64,000 nucleotides of DNA from Pseudomonadales bacterium (GCA_011525295.1 WTGV01000057.1:22960-86959), one strand, 5' to 3'; positions 19,220 to 28,658 are shown, counted from the stretch's first letter. Notes: generated from the sequence alone by a model not told the origin. A program made the numbers and translations.

Positions 19220-21106
19220 TTATACCACCGTACTTGTTGCATCCGCGCGAACTGCCATTTGCACTCTCGCATCAAAAGACCAAATAGTCTCCGCGATTTT
19301 TCGATAGAGTTGTTGACGAAGCTGTAGATCTTCCATGTGAAAAACATTGTGTGGACGAAAGTCTATGTTCAGGTGTTCGCACATGTTAGTGAAATTTGGA
19401 TTATTTTGATATGCGATTTCGCAGAGTGACTTGGCCAGTAAGTTCTCTTTGGAATAATGCTTTAGCTTTTCGTCATACCTCATTGCCCCTAAACTTTGAT
19501 TTGTACCTCTTGGAATCAGGAGTAGCCCACCAATCAGGTTGCGCGCTCTATCAAAGTCATCGCGCTGCTCAAAGTCTGTTCGGTGATCTTCAAATGAATC
19601 AGCCCAGATATGTTCAATTTCAAATGGTTTACCAAACATCACGTCGTAGTAAGTGTTGAAAGATGTCGCAATTCCAGATTCGTTCTCTATGAAAGAAGTA
19701 ATTCTCGCGAGAAGAAATTTCACGAACCTCTTGTTCTGACCATGCATTCCAAAGTGGTCAAATCCGTTCCAGTTTTCACCTATTTCTTTCAGTTTGTTCT
19801 GAAGTACCGATTCAAGCTTAACTGACGGTAGGTTCCGAATTTCTCTTACTAACGTGTACATCGTGTATCGGATCGAACTTGCAGCAAATCTCCGATAATT
19901 CACTGATCTACGTACGGTGAAGTTTTCAATAAAGTGGGCAACAGTGTTGAGTTTTTGATTAATCTCAGAGTCATCGTCATGTACAGTCAGAGGCGCGAGC
20001 ATCAGTGGATAGCTGAGGGAACTCGCTATCCCCCAATGGGATATGTAATAAACGTGCTCTAGTCCATCGGTTAGTTTTTTCTGCGCATTTAGGATTCTAA
20101 GGTATGCGTCGGAGAAAAAAGGAAAGTCTTTCTCTAGAAATTCTGTTAGGCCAGGAAGTGCGTGGTTACTACCCAAATTCAGCTTGCTCGGATTGTCTCT
20201 CACCCATGTATGGAACCGTGTTCCAATTTTCTCAAAGTCTTGATTTTTTGTCCCGACTCCCGCGGTTCGAATCGTCTGCGCGTATTGGCTGCGGAGCCAA
20301 GCTTGAAAAAAAGTCTGATCTTCGTCTTTGCTCCACCTATGTAACTCTTGAATCACTGCTCGCCAATTGTCGTTTTCTCTTTGACGACTATCAGAGTCAT
20401 GAATGTTGGCTAATATGTACCCTTTGAGCATTTCAGTGGATGTCAGACTCAATCCTCTGTCGTTCATAGTCTCAAATATCGTGTATGCGTTTTCTTCGCT
20501 GTAAGCAACGATTTCAATCAGAATGACGTTGTGACGAAACCAATCCAGAAAATGTTGAAGTTTGTTGTTTCTCAAATCGTCTGGAAAAGCTGACTCTATG
20601 TCTTCGTATCGTGCGGCCATATTTGCAGTGGATTCATCGTCTGAATCAGTTGGTTCGTATTCACCGTGAGTGAACAGTTGTTCGAGACAATGCACCCTTT
20701 CTTGTACTCTTATATTGAATGACTTTACGCCCCTCGGATCCGAATAAATCATAGGTTTCAGGTTTTCTTGGAAACCAAATTCTTGCTGAAGGTGGTTTAG
20801 ATAAATCAGAAAAAGTATCAGAGAGGTCAAACGTTGTTGGCCGTCGATAATGCTGCGACCACTATCTCGTTCTATAAAAACCAGGGGACCTAAGTAATAA
20901 TTGTTGTAATTTTTTCCTTGTTCTCTCGTATCTCCGTCTGTGTATTCATGAAGAAATGCCGACGTTAGATCGGTAATCAATTGTTCAATGTGTGATTCTC
21001 CCCATCGATACTCCCGTTGAAAGTAATCGATCTCGTATGCGGTGTCTTTGAGGACCTGTTCAACGGTGCGATCATCGGCATCAATTTTGTTAGTCAGAAG
21101 TGACAT
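19220..21106 (-). CDS. DUF262 and DUF1524 (GmrSD-like) restriction protein
   Basis: A 628-residue protein with the two-part layout of GmrSD/BrxU-type enzymes, which cut DNA carrying modified bases. The N-terminal DUF262 (ParB-like nucleotidase) domain shows YFQREYRWG near 28 and DGQQRLTS at 88-95. The middle carries FETMNDRGLSLTSTEMLKGY, typical of this family. The C-terminal DUF1524/HNH domain has IEHIWA with His499, followed by an ARNLIGGLLLIP asparagine motif. It stands alone, with no partner methylase in the window, as expected for a type IV enzyme. It is flanked upstream by 414 AT-rich bases. Defence role is from the family, not tested here. Confidence 0.85.
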   Translation of the reverse strand: MSLLTNKIDADDRTVEQVLKDTAYEIDYFQREYRWGESHIEQLITDLTSAFLHEYTDGDTREQGKNYNNYYLGPLVFIERDSGRSIIDGQQRLTSLILFLIYLNHLQQEFGFQENLKPMIYSDPRGVKSFNIRVQERVHCLEQLFTHGEYEPTDSDDESTANMAARYEDIESAFPDDLRNNKLQHFLDWFRHNVILIEIVAYSEENAYTIFETMNDRGLSLTSTEMLKGYILANIHDSDSRQRENDNWRAVIQELHRWSKDEDQTFFQAWLRSQYAQTIRTAGVGTKNQDFEKIGTRFHTWVRDNPSKLNLGSNHALPGLTEFLEKDFPFFSDAYLRILNAQKKLTDGLEHVYYISHWGIASSLSYPLMLAPLTVHDDDSEINQKLNTVAHFIENFTVRRSVNYRRFAASSIRYTMYTLVREIRNLPSVKLESVLQNKLKEIGENWNGFDHFGMHGQNKRFVKFLLARITSFIENESGIATSFNTYYDVMFGKPFEIEHIWADSFEDHRTDFEQRDDFDRARNLIGGLLLIPRGTNQSLGAMRYDEKLKHYSKENLLAKSLCEIAYQNNPNFTNMCEHLNIDFRPHNVFHMEDLQLRQQLYRKIAETIWSFDARVQMAVRADATSTVV

Positions 21107-21520
21107 TTTTCTCCTTAGTTCAAAAAAGAAAGGGTTGGCTTTGATATGGTTAGTAAATACTCAATTTCCCTAGAAGACTCGGCACGACGGTCTTATCTGA
21201 AGTAAAACACGTGCTACGATTTTGTTAGTAACGGTACTTACCAGCGGGAATTTTATGAAGTTGCTATTAGTTTGAGTCGAACAACAAAATGTCCGCGTGA
21301 AATATGACGTGAGAAAATTTTTTGGTGACTGTGAATTACGAGTTGCAACTCTTTAAGTCTTTCAGGATATCGTGGTGTGCCCCCCCCCAAAACACTATGG
21401 CTGATTCTTAGTAGAAACGCCTTACTTTTCGTGGTGATTTTCACAATGCCAATGAAAAGGGTTTGCCACAAATACGAAACTTGCTACAAAAACATAAAAT
21501 AAACTCCCCTTAATGCCAAG
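21107..21520. other. gene-free AT-rich spacer with a C9 tract
   Basis: This 414-base stretch separates the divergent DUF262 gene and the acyltransferase gene. It contains a run of nine C at 21380-21388 and several A/T-rich blocks. Small reading frames here look random in composition. It should contain the promoters of both flanking genes, but I see no box I would defend. Confidence 0.5.
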
Positions 21521-22789
21521 GTGCAGTGGCAACCTCAAACTTTGGAATCTAGTCAAGTTAGCGCCGGTGGCTCGCTGATCGACGTCGGTGAAGCGACGAC
21601 GCCTGGATTGGAAGCTCGCTCTACACGGGCGCGGTCTGCTTCGATCGTAGACCAATTCGAGGACATTCGTCCATATCGAGACGAAGAGCTAGCCGACAAA
21701 CTCGCAGAACTCTCGGAAGACCTCACGCTCATACGCACGGTCTGTACGTTTACGATACCTCGTTTGTATCGAATGTTCCCTGCTGGAGTGCAATGGCTGT
21801 GGCGTCGGATTCTCCGTAATCGCTATCGAAATATTCACAACGTTAAAGATCTCCAAGACCTAATGGGGAAGTATGTTGGGTTCTGTATGCGACGTACTTC
21901 TTTGGGTTTGACTACTTCAGGATTGGAACACTTACCGAGTGATCGACCGTGTCTGTTCATTTCGAACCACCGCGACATTGTGTTGGATTCGGCAATAGTT
22001 GTTGTTACCCTAGGATCGCAGGATGTACCGAACATGCAGATTGCGATTGGCGACAATCTGTTTGAGAGTGGTTGGGAAAAAGAAATCATGCGCCTGAACC
22101 GAGGTTTCATGGTCGTTCGCCAAGCAGGTTCAAGACGCGCTCAGTACGAAGCGTTAGTAACTACGTCAAAATACATTCGCCACACCCTGGAACAAGGGGA
22201 ATCCGTATGGATCTCGCAACGCCAAGGACGATCGAAAGATGGTCTAGACAAGACCGATCCAGCGTTGATCAAGATGCTGTTGTTGGCGTATCGTGACGAG
22301 ATTTCGGAAATTTCAGATTGGTTAGAGCATGTTTATCTGGTGCCGATCTCAGTTTCTTATGAAATCGATCCTTGTGCTCCAATGAAAGCTATGGAACTCT
22401 ATACTCGAGAGACTACTGGCACCTACGAAAAAGACGAAAGAGAGGACTTTCGTAGTATCGTCCAAGGAATTAGAGGATTCAAGGGTCGAGTGCACTTATC
22501 TTTCTCAGAGCCGATCAAACCAGAGGAAGTGAAGCAAAATGGCGATCCCAACGTGAGACCATTGGACGCAGACGACTTTGCTTTAAGGGTCGATGAATCG
22601 ATCACAAATGGGTTGCGAACATTTCCCACGTTTTATGAAGCTCAAAGGCTTCTCTCTGGAGGAACTGGGTGTGAGCTTGAACGTGGTCCGGTACAACGTG
22701 CTTTTGAGAAGCAGTGTCAAAGTTTAGAGCCTGCAGCCCGTAAATACCTATACATGCAATACGCGAATCAAATTCACCATTCGCGCTAA
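21521..22789 (+). CDS. PlsC-like glycerolipid acyltransferase
   Basis: A 422-residue protein with a PlsC-type acyltransferase domain in the middle. The catalytic block is FISNHRDIVLDSA near residues 145-157, in which His and Asp are separated by five rather than the classical four residues; this variant is known in a distinct branch of bacterial acyltransferases. The acyl-acceptor motif region is WISQRQGRSKDG near 227. No membrane helix is obvious, so it is probably peripheral. The likely role is acylation of a glycerophosphate or related lipid; the substrate is not clear. The start is GTG. A 28-base gap to the acyl-CoA dehydrogenase suggests co-transcription. Confidence 0.78.
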   Translation: MQWQPQTLESSQVSAGGSLIDVGEATTPGLEARSTRARSASIVDQFEDIRPYRDEELADKLAELSEDLTLIRTVCTFTIPRLYRMFPAGVQWLWRRILRNRYRNIHNVKDLQDLMGKYVGFCMRRTSLGLTTSGLEHLPSDRPCLFISNHRDIVLDSAIVVVTLGSQDVPNMQIAIGDNLFESGWEKEIMRLNRGFMVVRQAGSRRAQYEALVTTSKYIRHTLEQGESVWISQRQGRSKDGLDKTDPALIKMLLLAYRDEISEISDWLEHVYLVPISVSYEIDPCAPMKAMELYTRETTGTYEKDEREDFRSIVQGIRGFKGRVHLSFSEPIKPEEVKQNGDPNVRPLDADDFALRVDESITNGLRTFPTFYEAQRLLSGGTGCELERGPVQRAFEKQCQSLEPAARKYLYMQYANQIHHSR

Positions 22790-22817
22790 ATTTCACTCCA
22801 ACATTAAGGAAAAATAG

Positions 22818-24557
22818 ATGTTGCCTTACCGGCCGCCAGTAGAAGATACTATGTTTCTTCTGAAAGACGTGTTCAAGATCCACGAAGATTGGGCGAAGTG
22901 GTCGCAGTTTAACGAGGTGGATTTAGATTTGGCGCAAGCGATTCTGGAACAAGGCGGCAAATTTGCCGCAGAAGTGATGGGTCCTGTCTCTCAAAGCGCA
23001 GATCAGGAAGGCGCAACATGGCGCGACAACAAGGTCTACGCCCCCTCGGGATACAAAGAAGCATTTGACGGCGTGGTTTCCGGTGGTTGGTTGAGCCTAA
23101 CTGGAAATCCCGAGTATGGTGGCCAAGGTTTACCTGCAGTGCTCTCTATCGGCGTTGAAGAATATTTCTGGGGAGCCAACACGACTTTGTGGCTGTACGC
23201 ATCGCTTACGGTCGGTGCCGCGCATTGCATCGACGTATTTGGCGACGAAACGACCAAGACGAACTATCTACCACCGATGTATGAAGGGAAATGGACGGGT
23301 GCGATGGCGCTGACCGAAGCTCACGCGGGAACGGATCTCGGTTTACTACGGACGAAAGCAACACCCGCGGAAGATGGCTCGTACCGCGTGAGTGGAACAA
23401 AAATATTTATTACGAGCGGGGACCACGACCTTGCCGAAAACATCATTCACTTAGTACTTGCGAAATTGCCGGATGCACCCGCTGGTTCCAAAGGGATTTC
23501 ACTCTTCTTGGTACCAAAATTTCTCGTTAATGACGATGGCACGTTAGGAACTAGAAACAGCTTTTTTAGTGCTTCGATTGAAGAGAAAATGGGCATACAT
23601 GGTAGTGCAACGTCGACGATCGTTTACGAAGACGCGATCGGTTACTTAGTAGGCGCGCCACATCATGGCTTAGCAGGAATGTTCGTAATGATGAACGCGG
23701 CTCGACTCTCGGTAGGAATCCAAGGTCTAGGTGCTGCAGAACGAGCCTATCAAATGGCTTCGGACTATGTCAAAGAACGACGACAGGGCAAAGCGGTACA
23801 GCGACCTCCCGATTCCGATGCTGAAGCAGATCCTATTATTGAACATCCTGATATTCGGCGGCTCATGCTTCTGCAACGCGCCTTTACGGAGGGTGGTCGA
23901 GCGTTCGCGCTCTTTGTCGCACATCAAATCGATCGTTCACGCTTTGCCGAAGCGCCAGAAGATCAGGTACAAGCCACTAAATTTGTTGAACTGCTGACTC
24001 CCATCGCAAAAGCTTTTCTTACTGATCGAGCTATGGATACGACGATCCAAGCTCAACAGTGTTTTGGAGGACATGGATACATCCGGGAAACAGGGATTGA
24101 ACAACTAGTCCGAGACACTCGGATAACACAGATTTACGAAGGTACCAACGGCGTTCAAGCATGGGATCTGGTTCGACGCAAGGTATTACTCAATCGAGGT
24201 GAGTACGTCGTTGAATTTGCGGAATATATGCGGTCGAAGAATAATGAGGGTCCCTACAAAAAAGTCGTTGATGGATATATCGACGAGTGGCTCGAATGCA
24301 CCAAGTTGATTATGGAACGATCATCAAACAGTTTAGAATTCGCAGCAGGTAATGCAGTCGACTATCTTGAGCTCAGTGGTCTAGTAATCTACGCTTGGTT
24401 ATGGAATCAGATGAGCGGGGCGAACGACGAGCACTTGAATAAGAAGTACACCGCCGAGTTTTATTTTGATCGCTTATTACCAAAAGTACCATCATTGTTC
24501 GCGGCGATCCGAAACGGTACGGACTCTATCCAAACACCAGAATCAGCTTGGTTCTGA
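22818..24557 (+). CDS. acyl-CoA dehydrogenase
   Basis: FAD-dependent enzyme that introduces the first double bond in fatty-acyl-CoA beta-oxidation or a related pathway. The 579-residue length and C-terminal extension match the long bacterial class with an extra C-terminal acyl-CoA dehydrogenase domain. Motifs seen are MALTEAHAGTDLG near 159 (flavin and substrate contact), FGGHGYIRETGIEQLVRDTR from 416, and IYEGTNGVQA with the probable catalytic base Glu441. A good Shine-Dalgarno (AAGGA) precedes the ATG. It converges on the nuclease gene with only 20 bases between. Confidence 0.93.
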   Translation: MLPYRPPVEDTMFLLKDVFKIHEDWAKWSQFNEVDLDLAQAILEQGGKFAAEVMGPVSQSADQEGATWRDNKVYAPSGYKEAFDGVVSGGWLSLTGNPEYGGQGLPAVLSIGVEEYFWGANTTLWLYASLTVGAAHCIDVFGDETTKTNYLPPMYEGKWTGAMALTEAHAGTDLGLLRTKATPAEDGSYRVSGTKIFITSGDHDLAENIIHLVLAKLPDAPAGSKGISLFLVPKFLVNDDGTLGTRNSFFSASIEEKMGIHGSATSTIVYEDAIGYLVGAPHHGLAGMFVMMNAARLSVGIQGLGAAERAYQMASDYVKERRQGKAVQRPPDSDAEADPIIEHPDIRRLMLLQRAFTEGGRAFALFVAHQIDRSRFAEAPEDQVQATKFVELLTPIAKAFLTDRAMDTTIQAQQCFGGHGYIRETGIEQLVRDTRITQIYEGTNGVQAWDLVRRKVLLNRGEYVVEFAEYMRSKNNEGPYKKVVDGYIDEWLECTKLIMERSSNSLEFAAGNAVDYLELSGLVIYAWLWNQMSGANDEHLNKKYTAEFYFDRLLPKVPSLFAAIRNGTDSIQTPESAWF

Positions 24558-24577
24558 CTGTTGTTGTATAGAGACTC

Positions 24578-25333
24578 TTAAAACTCCGGAAGGGTACAAG
24601 ACTCGTCGACTTCTAAGACGAGTTCTTCTATAGTACATTCTTGCAAGACCGAGTCGATTGCGTTCTTCTCGGCTTCATCAATCGTCATGTCGTATTTACG
24701 CTTAATGTGCATGTGTTGCCACACATACCAACAAGCATTGTGGTCCGGCAACCAATCTGCTGGATCTCGATCGGACTTACTCCGATTCACCGACGCACTA
24801 GCTAACGCGATATTCTCTAAGTCGTTAGAAAAGTCAATTTTTGTTTGTGCTTCTGCTGCACAAAGACCGCTATCGTGTGCTTCCTTTCTCGCCACAAGAT
24901 GATCAACGTCTACATCTTTGTAGGTGTCAAAACACTGATCTTCGAAAGCACCGAATATTCCACCCAACTCTTGGGCTTTGATCAAATCCAAGGTAGAACC
25001 TGACGGATACTCGGCTACGTTGTACTCAGTACAAGTGTCTTCAGGTTCGACTCTGAGTCCGAAGAACAGATCCTGATCTACTTTCTCTAATTCAAGAAGC
25101 AGTTCCATTGATAGAGCATCGTCGCAAGAACTGTTGACTGGTTCTTCCCCTGGAACATGGCAATGACACTCATCTGTTTCTTCGGCCTCTACAACGATCT
25201 TGTGACATTCGAACGTTGTCGTGATTTCATCATGCGCAATAGCTGTGATGGACATCGCTACTAGCACCACAAGTAAATTTGACCGAAATACTAGCCCCAC
25301 AGGTTGAGCGCACTTCATAGGGTAAACTGACAT
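24578..25333 (-). CDS. secreted DUF1524/HNH-type nuclease-like protein
   Basis: A 251-residue exported, cysteine-rich protein. The signal peptide is the hydrophobic run at about 18-33, cleavage near AIAHDE; the start may be the Met at residue 7. The C-terminal half matches the secreted branch of DUF1524 HNH proteins: LGGIFGAFEDQCF, then VDHLVARKEAHDSGLC (Asp144-His145), Asn170-Asn174, Asn183 and PADWLP. Ten or so cysteines would form disulphides outside the cytoplasm. It could degrade extracellular DNA, but nuclease activity is inferred from the motif. It is downstream of mpl on the same strand after 153 bases. Confidence 0.72.
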   Translation of the reverse strand: MSVYPMKCAQPVGLVFRSNLLVVLVAMSITAIAHDEITTTFECHKIVVEAEETDECHCHVPGEEPVNSSCDDALSMELLLELEKVDQDLFFGLRVEPEDTCTEYNVAEYPSGSTLDLIKAQELGGIFGAFEDQCFDTYKDVDVDHLVARKEAHDSGLCAAEAQTKIDFSNDLENIALASASVNRSKSDRDPADWLPDHNACWYVWQHMHIKRKYDMTIDEAEKNAIDSVLQECTIEELVLEVDESCTLPEF

Positions 25334-25486
25334 CAGTACGGACTACTGAATGGCAACGGATCTAGTGCGATAAACGGGCAGTCTAGACCTAGGATTACCA
25401 ATCCAAAAATACATTACGCAACAAGGGGGATAAATACTTGCATTTAGAGTACTCTCGGGACTCTAGTGCAACAACAATCAAACCGT

Positions 25487-26872
25487 TCAATGAAATGCAT
25501 CGGTTAACTTTTGGTATATTCCACCGAACGCACCATTACTCATGACTACAACGTGAGTTTTCTGACTTTTTTGTTCACAGAGTTCCACTACTAGGGCATC
25601 AATGTCAGTCACGATTTTCGTCGGTCGCGATGCATCCGTCAAAAGTTCTTCCAGTTTCCATTTGATGGTGGGAGATTGAAACCAAATAACTTCATCGGCC
25701 GCAACACAACACTCTTTTAGTTCAGATCGAAGAGTGCCCAACGACATCGTGTGGGTACGTGGTTCGATCACTGCAATTACTTTCTCCGATCCAACATATT
25801 CCCGAATTCCTTCTAGTGTGCTCGCGATAGCGGTTGGGTGGTGAGCGAAGTCACTGTACACGGTGGTTGAATCACTTTGTGCGATCACTTCCATCCTACG
25901 TTTCACTCCAGGGAACGAACTCAAATGTTGAATTGCTGTATCAAGTTCTATGCCCGCGTGGTAGGAGGCGATCAATGCAGCTAGACCGTTTGCGACATTG
26001 TGTGCACCATGCAAATTCCACGAGACGCGTCCAACTTTTCCTTGTCTGTGTTCAACGACGTCAAATGCAGAGCCATCAGACAAAACATTGTCAGCACAAA
26101 ATTCGAACTTCCCATGCGAGCTTGAAGAGGTCGAGAATCTAGTAATGGGTGTCCAGCAACCTCGTTGCAATACCGCTTCAACGTGGTCGTGATTGCAAGG
26201 TACAATGATCTGTCCGTTCCCAGGTACGGCCCGGATCAAGTGTTGAAACTGGTACTTGATTGCATCAAGATTTTCGAATATGTCAGCATGATCAAACTCC
26301 AACGATGTAAGTATGAGAATGTCGGGGCGATAGTGTAGAAATTTGGACCTTCGATCGAAATAGGAAGTGTCGTATTCGTCTGCTTCAACAACAAAGTGTC
26401 TTCCGCTACCCAGTTTCGCCGACAGATCACTATTGACAGGTACGCCCCCAATTAGAAATCCAGGATCGAATCTTGCCTCCGACAGGATCCACACAATCAT
26501 CGCTGTTGTAGTAGTCTTACCATGAGTACCTGCTACGGCAATGACTTGACGGTCCTTCAATATTTCGGTTCCCAACCATTCAGCTCCAGATGTGTAGGGT
26601 AGTTTTTGGTTCAGGACGTACTCCAGCGGCTCACATCCACGGGGGAGATTTGCGTTTCCCACAATAACTAGTTTTGGAGGCGGTTGCAATTGCGAGGGAT
26701 CAAAACTGTCATAGTGTTCGATTTTGGCGTTTGTGAGCAGGTCGCTCATAGGAGGGTAAATCTCTCCGTCAAATCCTTTGACAGAAAAACCTGCTTCCTT
26801 CGCGAGTAGGGCAAGACTACCCATTAGGGTACCTCCGATCCCCATGAAGTACAGTGACTTTTCCTTATTCAC
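25487..26872 (-). CDS. mpl: UDP-N-acetylmuramate:L-alanyl-gamma-D-glutamyl-meso-diaminopimelate ligase
   Basis: Recycles murein tripeptide by attaching it to UDP-MurNAc. The N-terminal Rossmann motif FMGIGGTLMGSLA and the Mur-ligase ATP site AGTHGKTTTTAM (about 114-125) are clear, followed by HFVVEADEYDTSYFD and the C-terminal domain motif FAHHPTAI. The reading frame stays open upstream to a TTG at 26923. I prefer the GTG at 26872, because the product then starts NKEKSLYFMGIGG, like other Mpl proteins. It would overlap the stop of the upstream membrane-protein gene by eight bases, so the four minus-strand genes look like one operon. Confidence 0.92.
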   Translation of the reverse strand: MNKEKSLYFMGIGGTLMGSLALLAKEAGFSVKGFDGEIYPPMSDLLTNAKIEHYDSFDPSQLQPPPKLVIVGNANLPRGCEPLEYVLNQKLPYTSGAEWLGTEILKDRQVIAVAGTHGKTTTTAMIVWILSEARFDPGFLIGGVPVNSDLSAKLGSGRHFVVEADEYDTSYFDRRSKFLHYRPDILILTSLEFDHADIFENLDAIKYQFQHLIRAVPGNGQIIVPCNHDHVEAVLQRGCWTPITRFSTSSSSHGKFEFCADNVLSDGSAFDVVEHRQGKVGRVSWNLHGAHNVANGLAALIASYHAGIELDTAIQHLSSFPGVKRRMEVIAQSDSTTVYSDFAHHPTAIASTLEGIREYVGSEKVIAVIEPRTHTMSLGTLRSELKECCVAADEVIWFQSPTIKWKLEELLTDASRPTKIVTDIDALVVELCEQKSQKTHVVVMSNGAFGGIYQKLTDAFH

Positions 26873-27398
26873 TCGTGGGTACTTCTTCAGGTAGTGCAGG
26901 AGACCCAACCGACAAATGTGCAATCTCTATTGAAATGATCGTGAAAGCGATAGAAATAAGGATGCCAGTGGGTAACATGACATTAAGCGCGTCTTTAAGA
27001 ATATACCCGACGATACACATTCGCCAGATTGCGACGATGCCAGACAGCACCATACGCAATTGCTCATCAGCTGGAGCTGCCAGCAGAATTAATATCATGA
27101 ATAGATCAATCAGAGTTCGTGTTCCGACGAACGCGGATAGCACCTTGCGGTAACGGTTCTGACGTTTTCTAAAGACCAAAGTAAGATAGATCAATATGTT
27201 GAAGACAACAAAAACCACCAAGATTCTGCTGTAGTAATTGACTGGATCGAGCGCGTCCGGCGACAACTCGAACCGAAGAAGTGATGTGATTGCGAATAAC
27301 GCGCAGACCAGAATGAGAGTTGCCGTACTAGCACTAGCATCTTTAACACTTCTCCGAAAGAAGCAGAGCTGAATAAAAGTTGAATAAGCTCCGAGCAC
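26865..27398 (-). CDS. integral membrane protein, third of three tandem paralogues
   Basis: A 177-residue protein with four or five hydrophobic helices (about 25-42, 58-80, 95-112, 120-140 and 145-165). The N-terminus QLCFFRRSVKDASASTATL aligns with QFCIFRGSVRTVKGDYATIL and RLLFFRGSPVDVNGSLPTIA of the two genes upstream, so the three are diverged copies. The layout resembles small YIP1-like membrane proteins, but I do not claim a function. The start is GTG. It overlaps the mpl start, linking this family to cell-wall recycling by position. Confidence 0.75.
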   Translation of the reverse strand: MLGAYSTFIQLCFFRRSVKDASASTATLILVCALFAITSLLRFELSPDALDPVNYYSRILVVFVVFNILIYLTLVFRKRQNRYRKVLSAFVGTRTLIDLFMILILLAAPADEQLRMVLSGIVAIWRMCIVGYILKDALNVMLPTGILISIAFTIISIEIAHLSVGSPALPEEVPTSE

Positions 27399-27427
27399 GA
27401 GGTAGGTCTACGCGTTCATCCGGTGAT

Positions 27428-28006
27428 TCAAGAACGTACGTGTTGCAAAAAGATCTCGAGTAGTTCCTTCGAGACGATCGATCCAATCACAACAAAAGCT
27501 AACACATAGGAGACGACGTTGACGAGGAGTGCGACTATGACGCCAAGGTAGAACTTGATGCTGAGAGCGCTTCCAAATACATATCCAAAGACGCAGCAAC
27601 TCCAAGAAAACCACACAAGCAAAAGGAGAGTCCGTATACCCGAGGGAAGAGTCTCCAGACCGATAAATTGCAACAGCACTCCCATCAGTTGAAACAATAC
27701 AAACACACCGAAATACGCCGCTAGAGTACCACGAAATAGGCTCACCATATTTTTCAACTTCAACAAAGCGAAAATCATCAGAACTGCTAACCCATGCCAC
27801 ATTAACGCCAGTAGCCAAATGGTCATACGATGTTGCAACAATTTTGAAGCCAGATCCGGTTCTGTAAAAAGAGCAACTAACGGATATAGCTCCAACAGTA
27901 CTAACAGTAGGAGGAATGTGAGGATCGTAGCGTAGTCTCCCTTGACTGTTCTTACCGAACCTCGAAAAATACAAAATTGAAAGCATGTTATAGTCGTTTG
28001 CAACAC
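27428..28006 (-). CDS. integral membrane protein, second of three tandem paralogues
   Basis: A 192-residue membrane protein with about five hydrophobic helices, paralogous to its two neighbours. The shared features are the N-terminal FRGS motif, a mid-protein WHGLAVLMIFALLKLK helix, and a C-terminal VFGYVFGSALSIKFY segment that matches GYVFLHAFNLKLY in the upstream copy. The start is GTG at 28006. It sits 29 bases upstream of the third copy and 34 downstream of the first. Function unknown. An alternative overlapping frame at 27408-27986 is rich in serine, arginine and cysteine and is rejected. Confidence 0.75.
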   Translation of the reverse strand: MLQTTITCFQFCIFRGSVRTVKGDYATILTFLLLLVLLELYPLVALFTEPDLASKLLQHRMTIWLLALMWHGLAVLMIFALLKLKNMVSLFRGTLAAYFGVFVLFQLMGVLLQFIGLETLPSGIRTLLLLVWFSWSCCVFGYVFGSALSIKFYLGVIVALLVNVVSYVLAFVVIGSIVSKELLEIFLQHVRS

Positions 28007-28040
28007 TTAGCTTGTGACCTTAACGCAGTGAGTCACGTAT

Positions 28041-28658
28041 CTATTCTGATGTGCGCATCTCAAAGAGTTGGTTTTGTAATTCAGCAAGTGTCCCCACCTC
28101 TTCCGGTAACACGATTCCGGTAATGATCCCTGCAATAACAGAAGAGACCAAAATGATCACGATCGTAGCAAGGATACCTTGATAGAGCTTTAGGTTAAAC
28201 GCGTGTAGGAAGACATAACCCCCTGCGCCGATAAACCAGCAGAACATTGCAATGTGGACTGCTCCAAAGATGAAAAGTAAGCTCGAACCGAAGAACATCG
28301 ACAATAGAGAGAGTAAAAACGCACCTGCTTGGAACAAGAGCAATAAGCCAAAGCATGCGGAGATAGTTTTCGGAAAGCGGTCATTGAATTTGCGTATGTT
28401 GAGTACGGTAAAAATCATTAGTGCGGCAAGTGCGTAAGAAATGATTGGGATGACCAAAAGAACCGTTCGCACATCTGATACTACCTCTGAGCTCAAGTTA
28501 GTTGAACCTTCAGACGGCAACGTGAGCCACACTAAAGCCACCAAGAGAATGGCGAAGGTGGCTATGGTCGGTAAACTTCCATTCACATCAACAGGCGACC
28601 CTCGAAAGAACAACAACCGAAAAATTGGCAGGAACATTTGATGGAATTTTTGACTCAT
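28041..28658 (-). CDS. integral membrane protein, first of three tandem paralogues
   Basis: A 205-residue membrane protein with five hydrophobic helices and the shared N-terminal LLFFRGSPVDVNGS motif. It is the promoter-proximal member of the minus-strand run that continues into mpl. It starts with ATG and is divergent from the phosphofructokinase gene, with at most about 40 bases between the two starts. Its nearest family description would be a YIP1-like bacterial membrane protein; no catalytic residues are visible. Confidence 0.75.
   Translation of the reverse strand: MSQKFHQMFLPIFRLLFFRGSPVDVNGSLPTIATFAILLVALVWLTLPSEGSTNLSSEVVSDVRTVLLVIPIISYALAALMIFTVLNIRKFNDRFPKTISACFGLLLLFQAGAFLLSLLSMFFGSSLLFIFGAVHIAMFCWFIGAGGYVFLHAFNLKLYQGILATIVIILVSSVIAGIITGIVLPEEVGTLAELQNQLFEMRTSE

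Noticed and set aside
21253..21471. 72-residue minus-strand frame through the C9 tract
   Set aside because: No homology is recognised, and the poly-C would code for a glycine run by chance. Treated as non-coding.
27408..27986. 192-residue minus-strand frame overlapping the second membrane protein
   Set aside because: The composition is rich in Ser, Arg and Cys without hydrophobic pattern. The frame at 27428-28006 shows paralogy to both neighbours, so this is a shadow.
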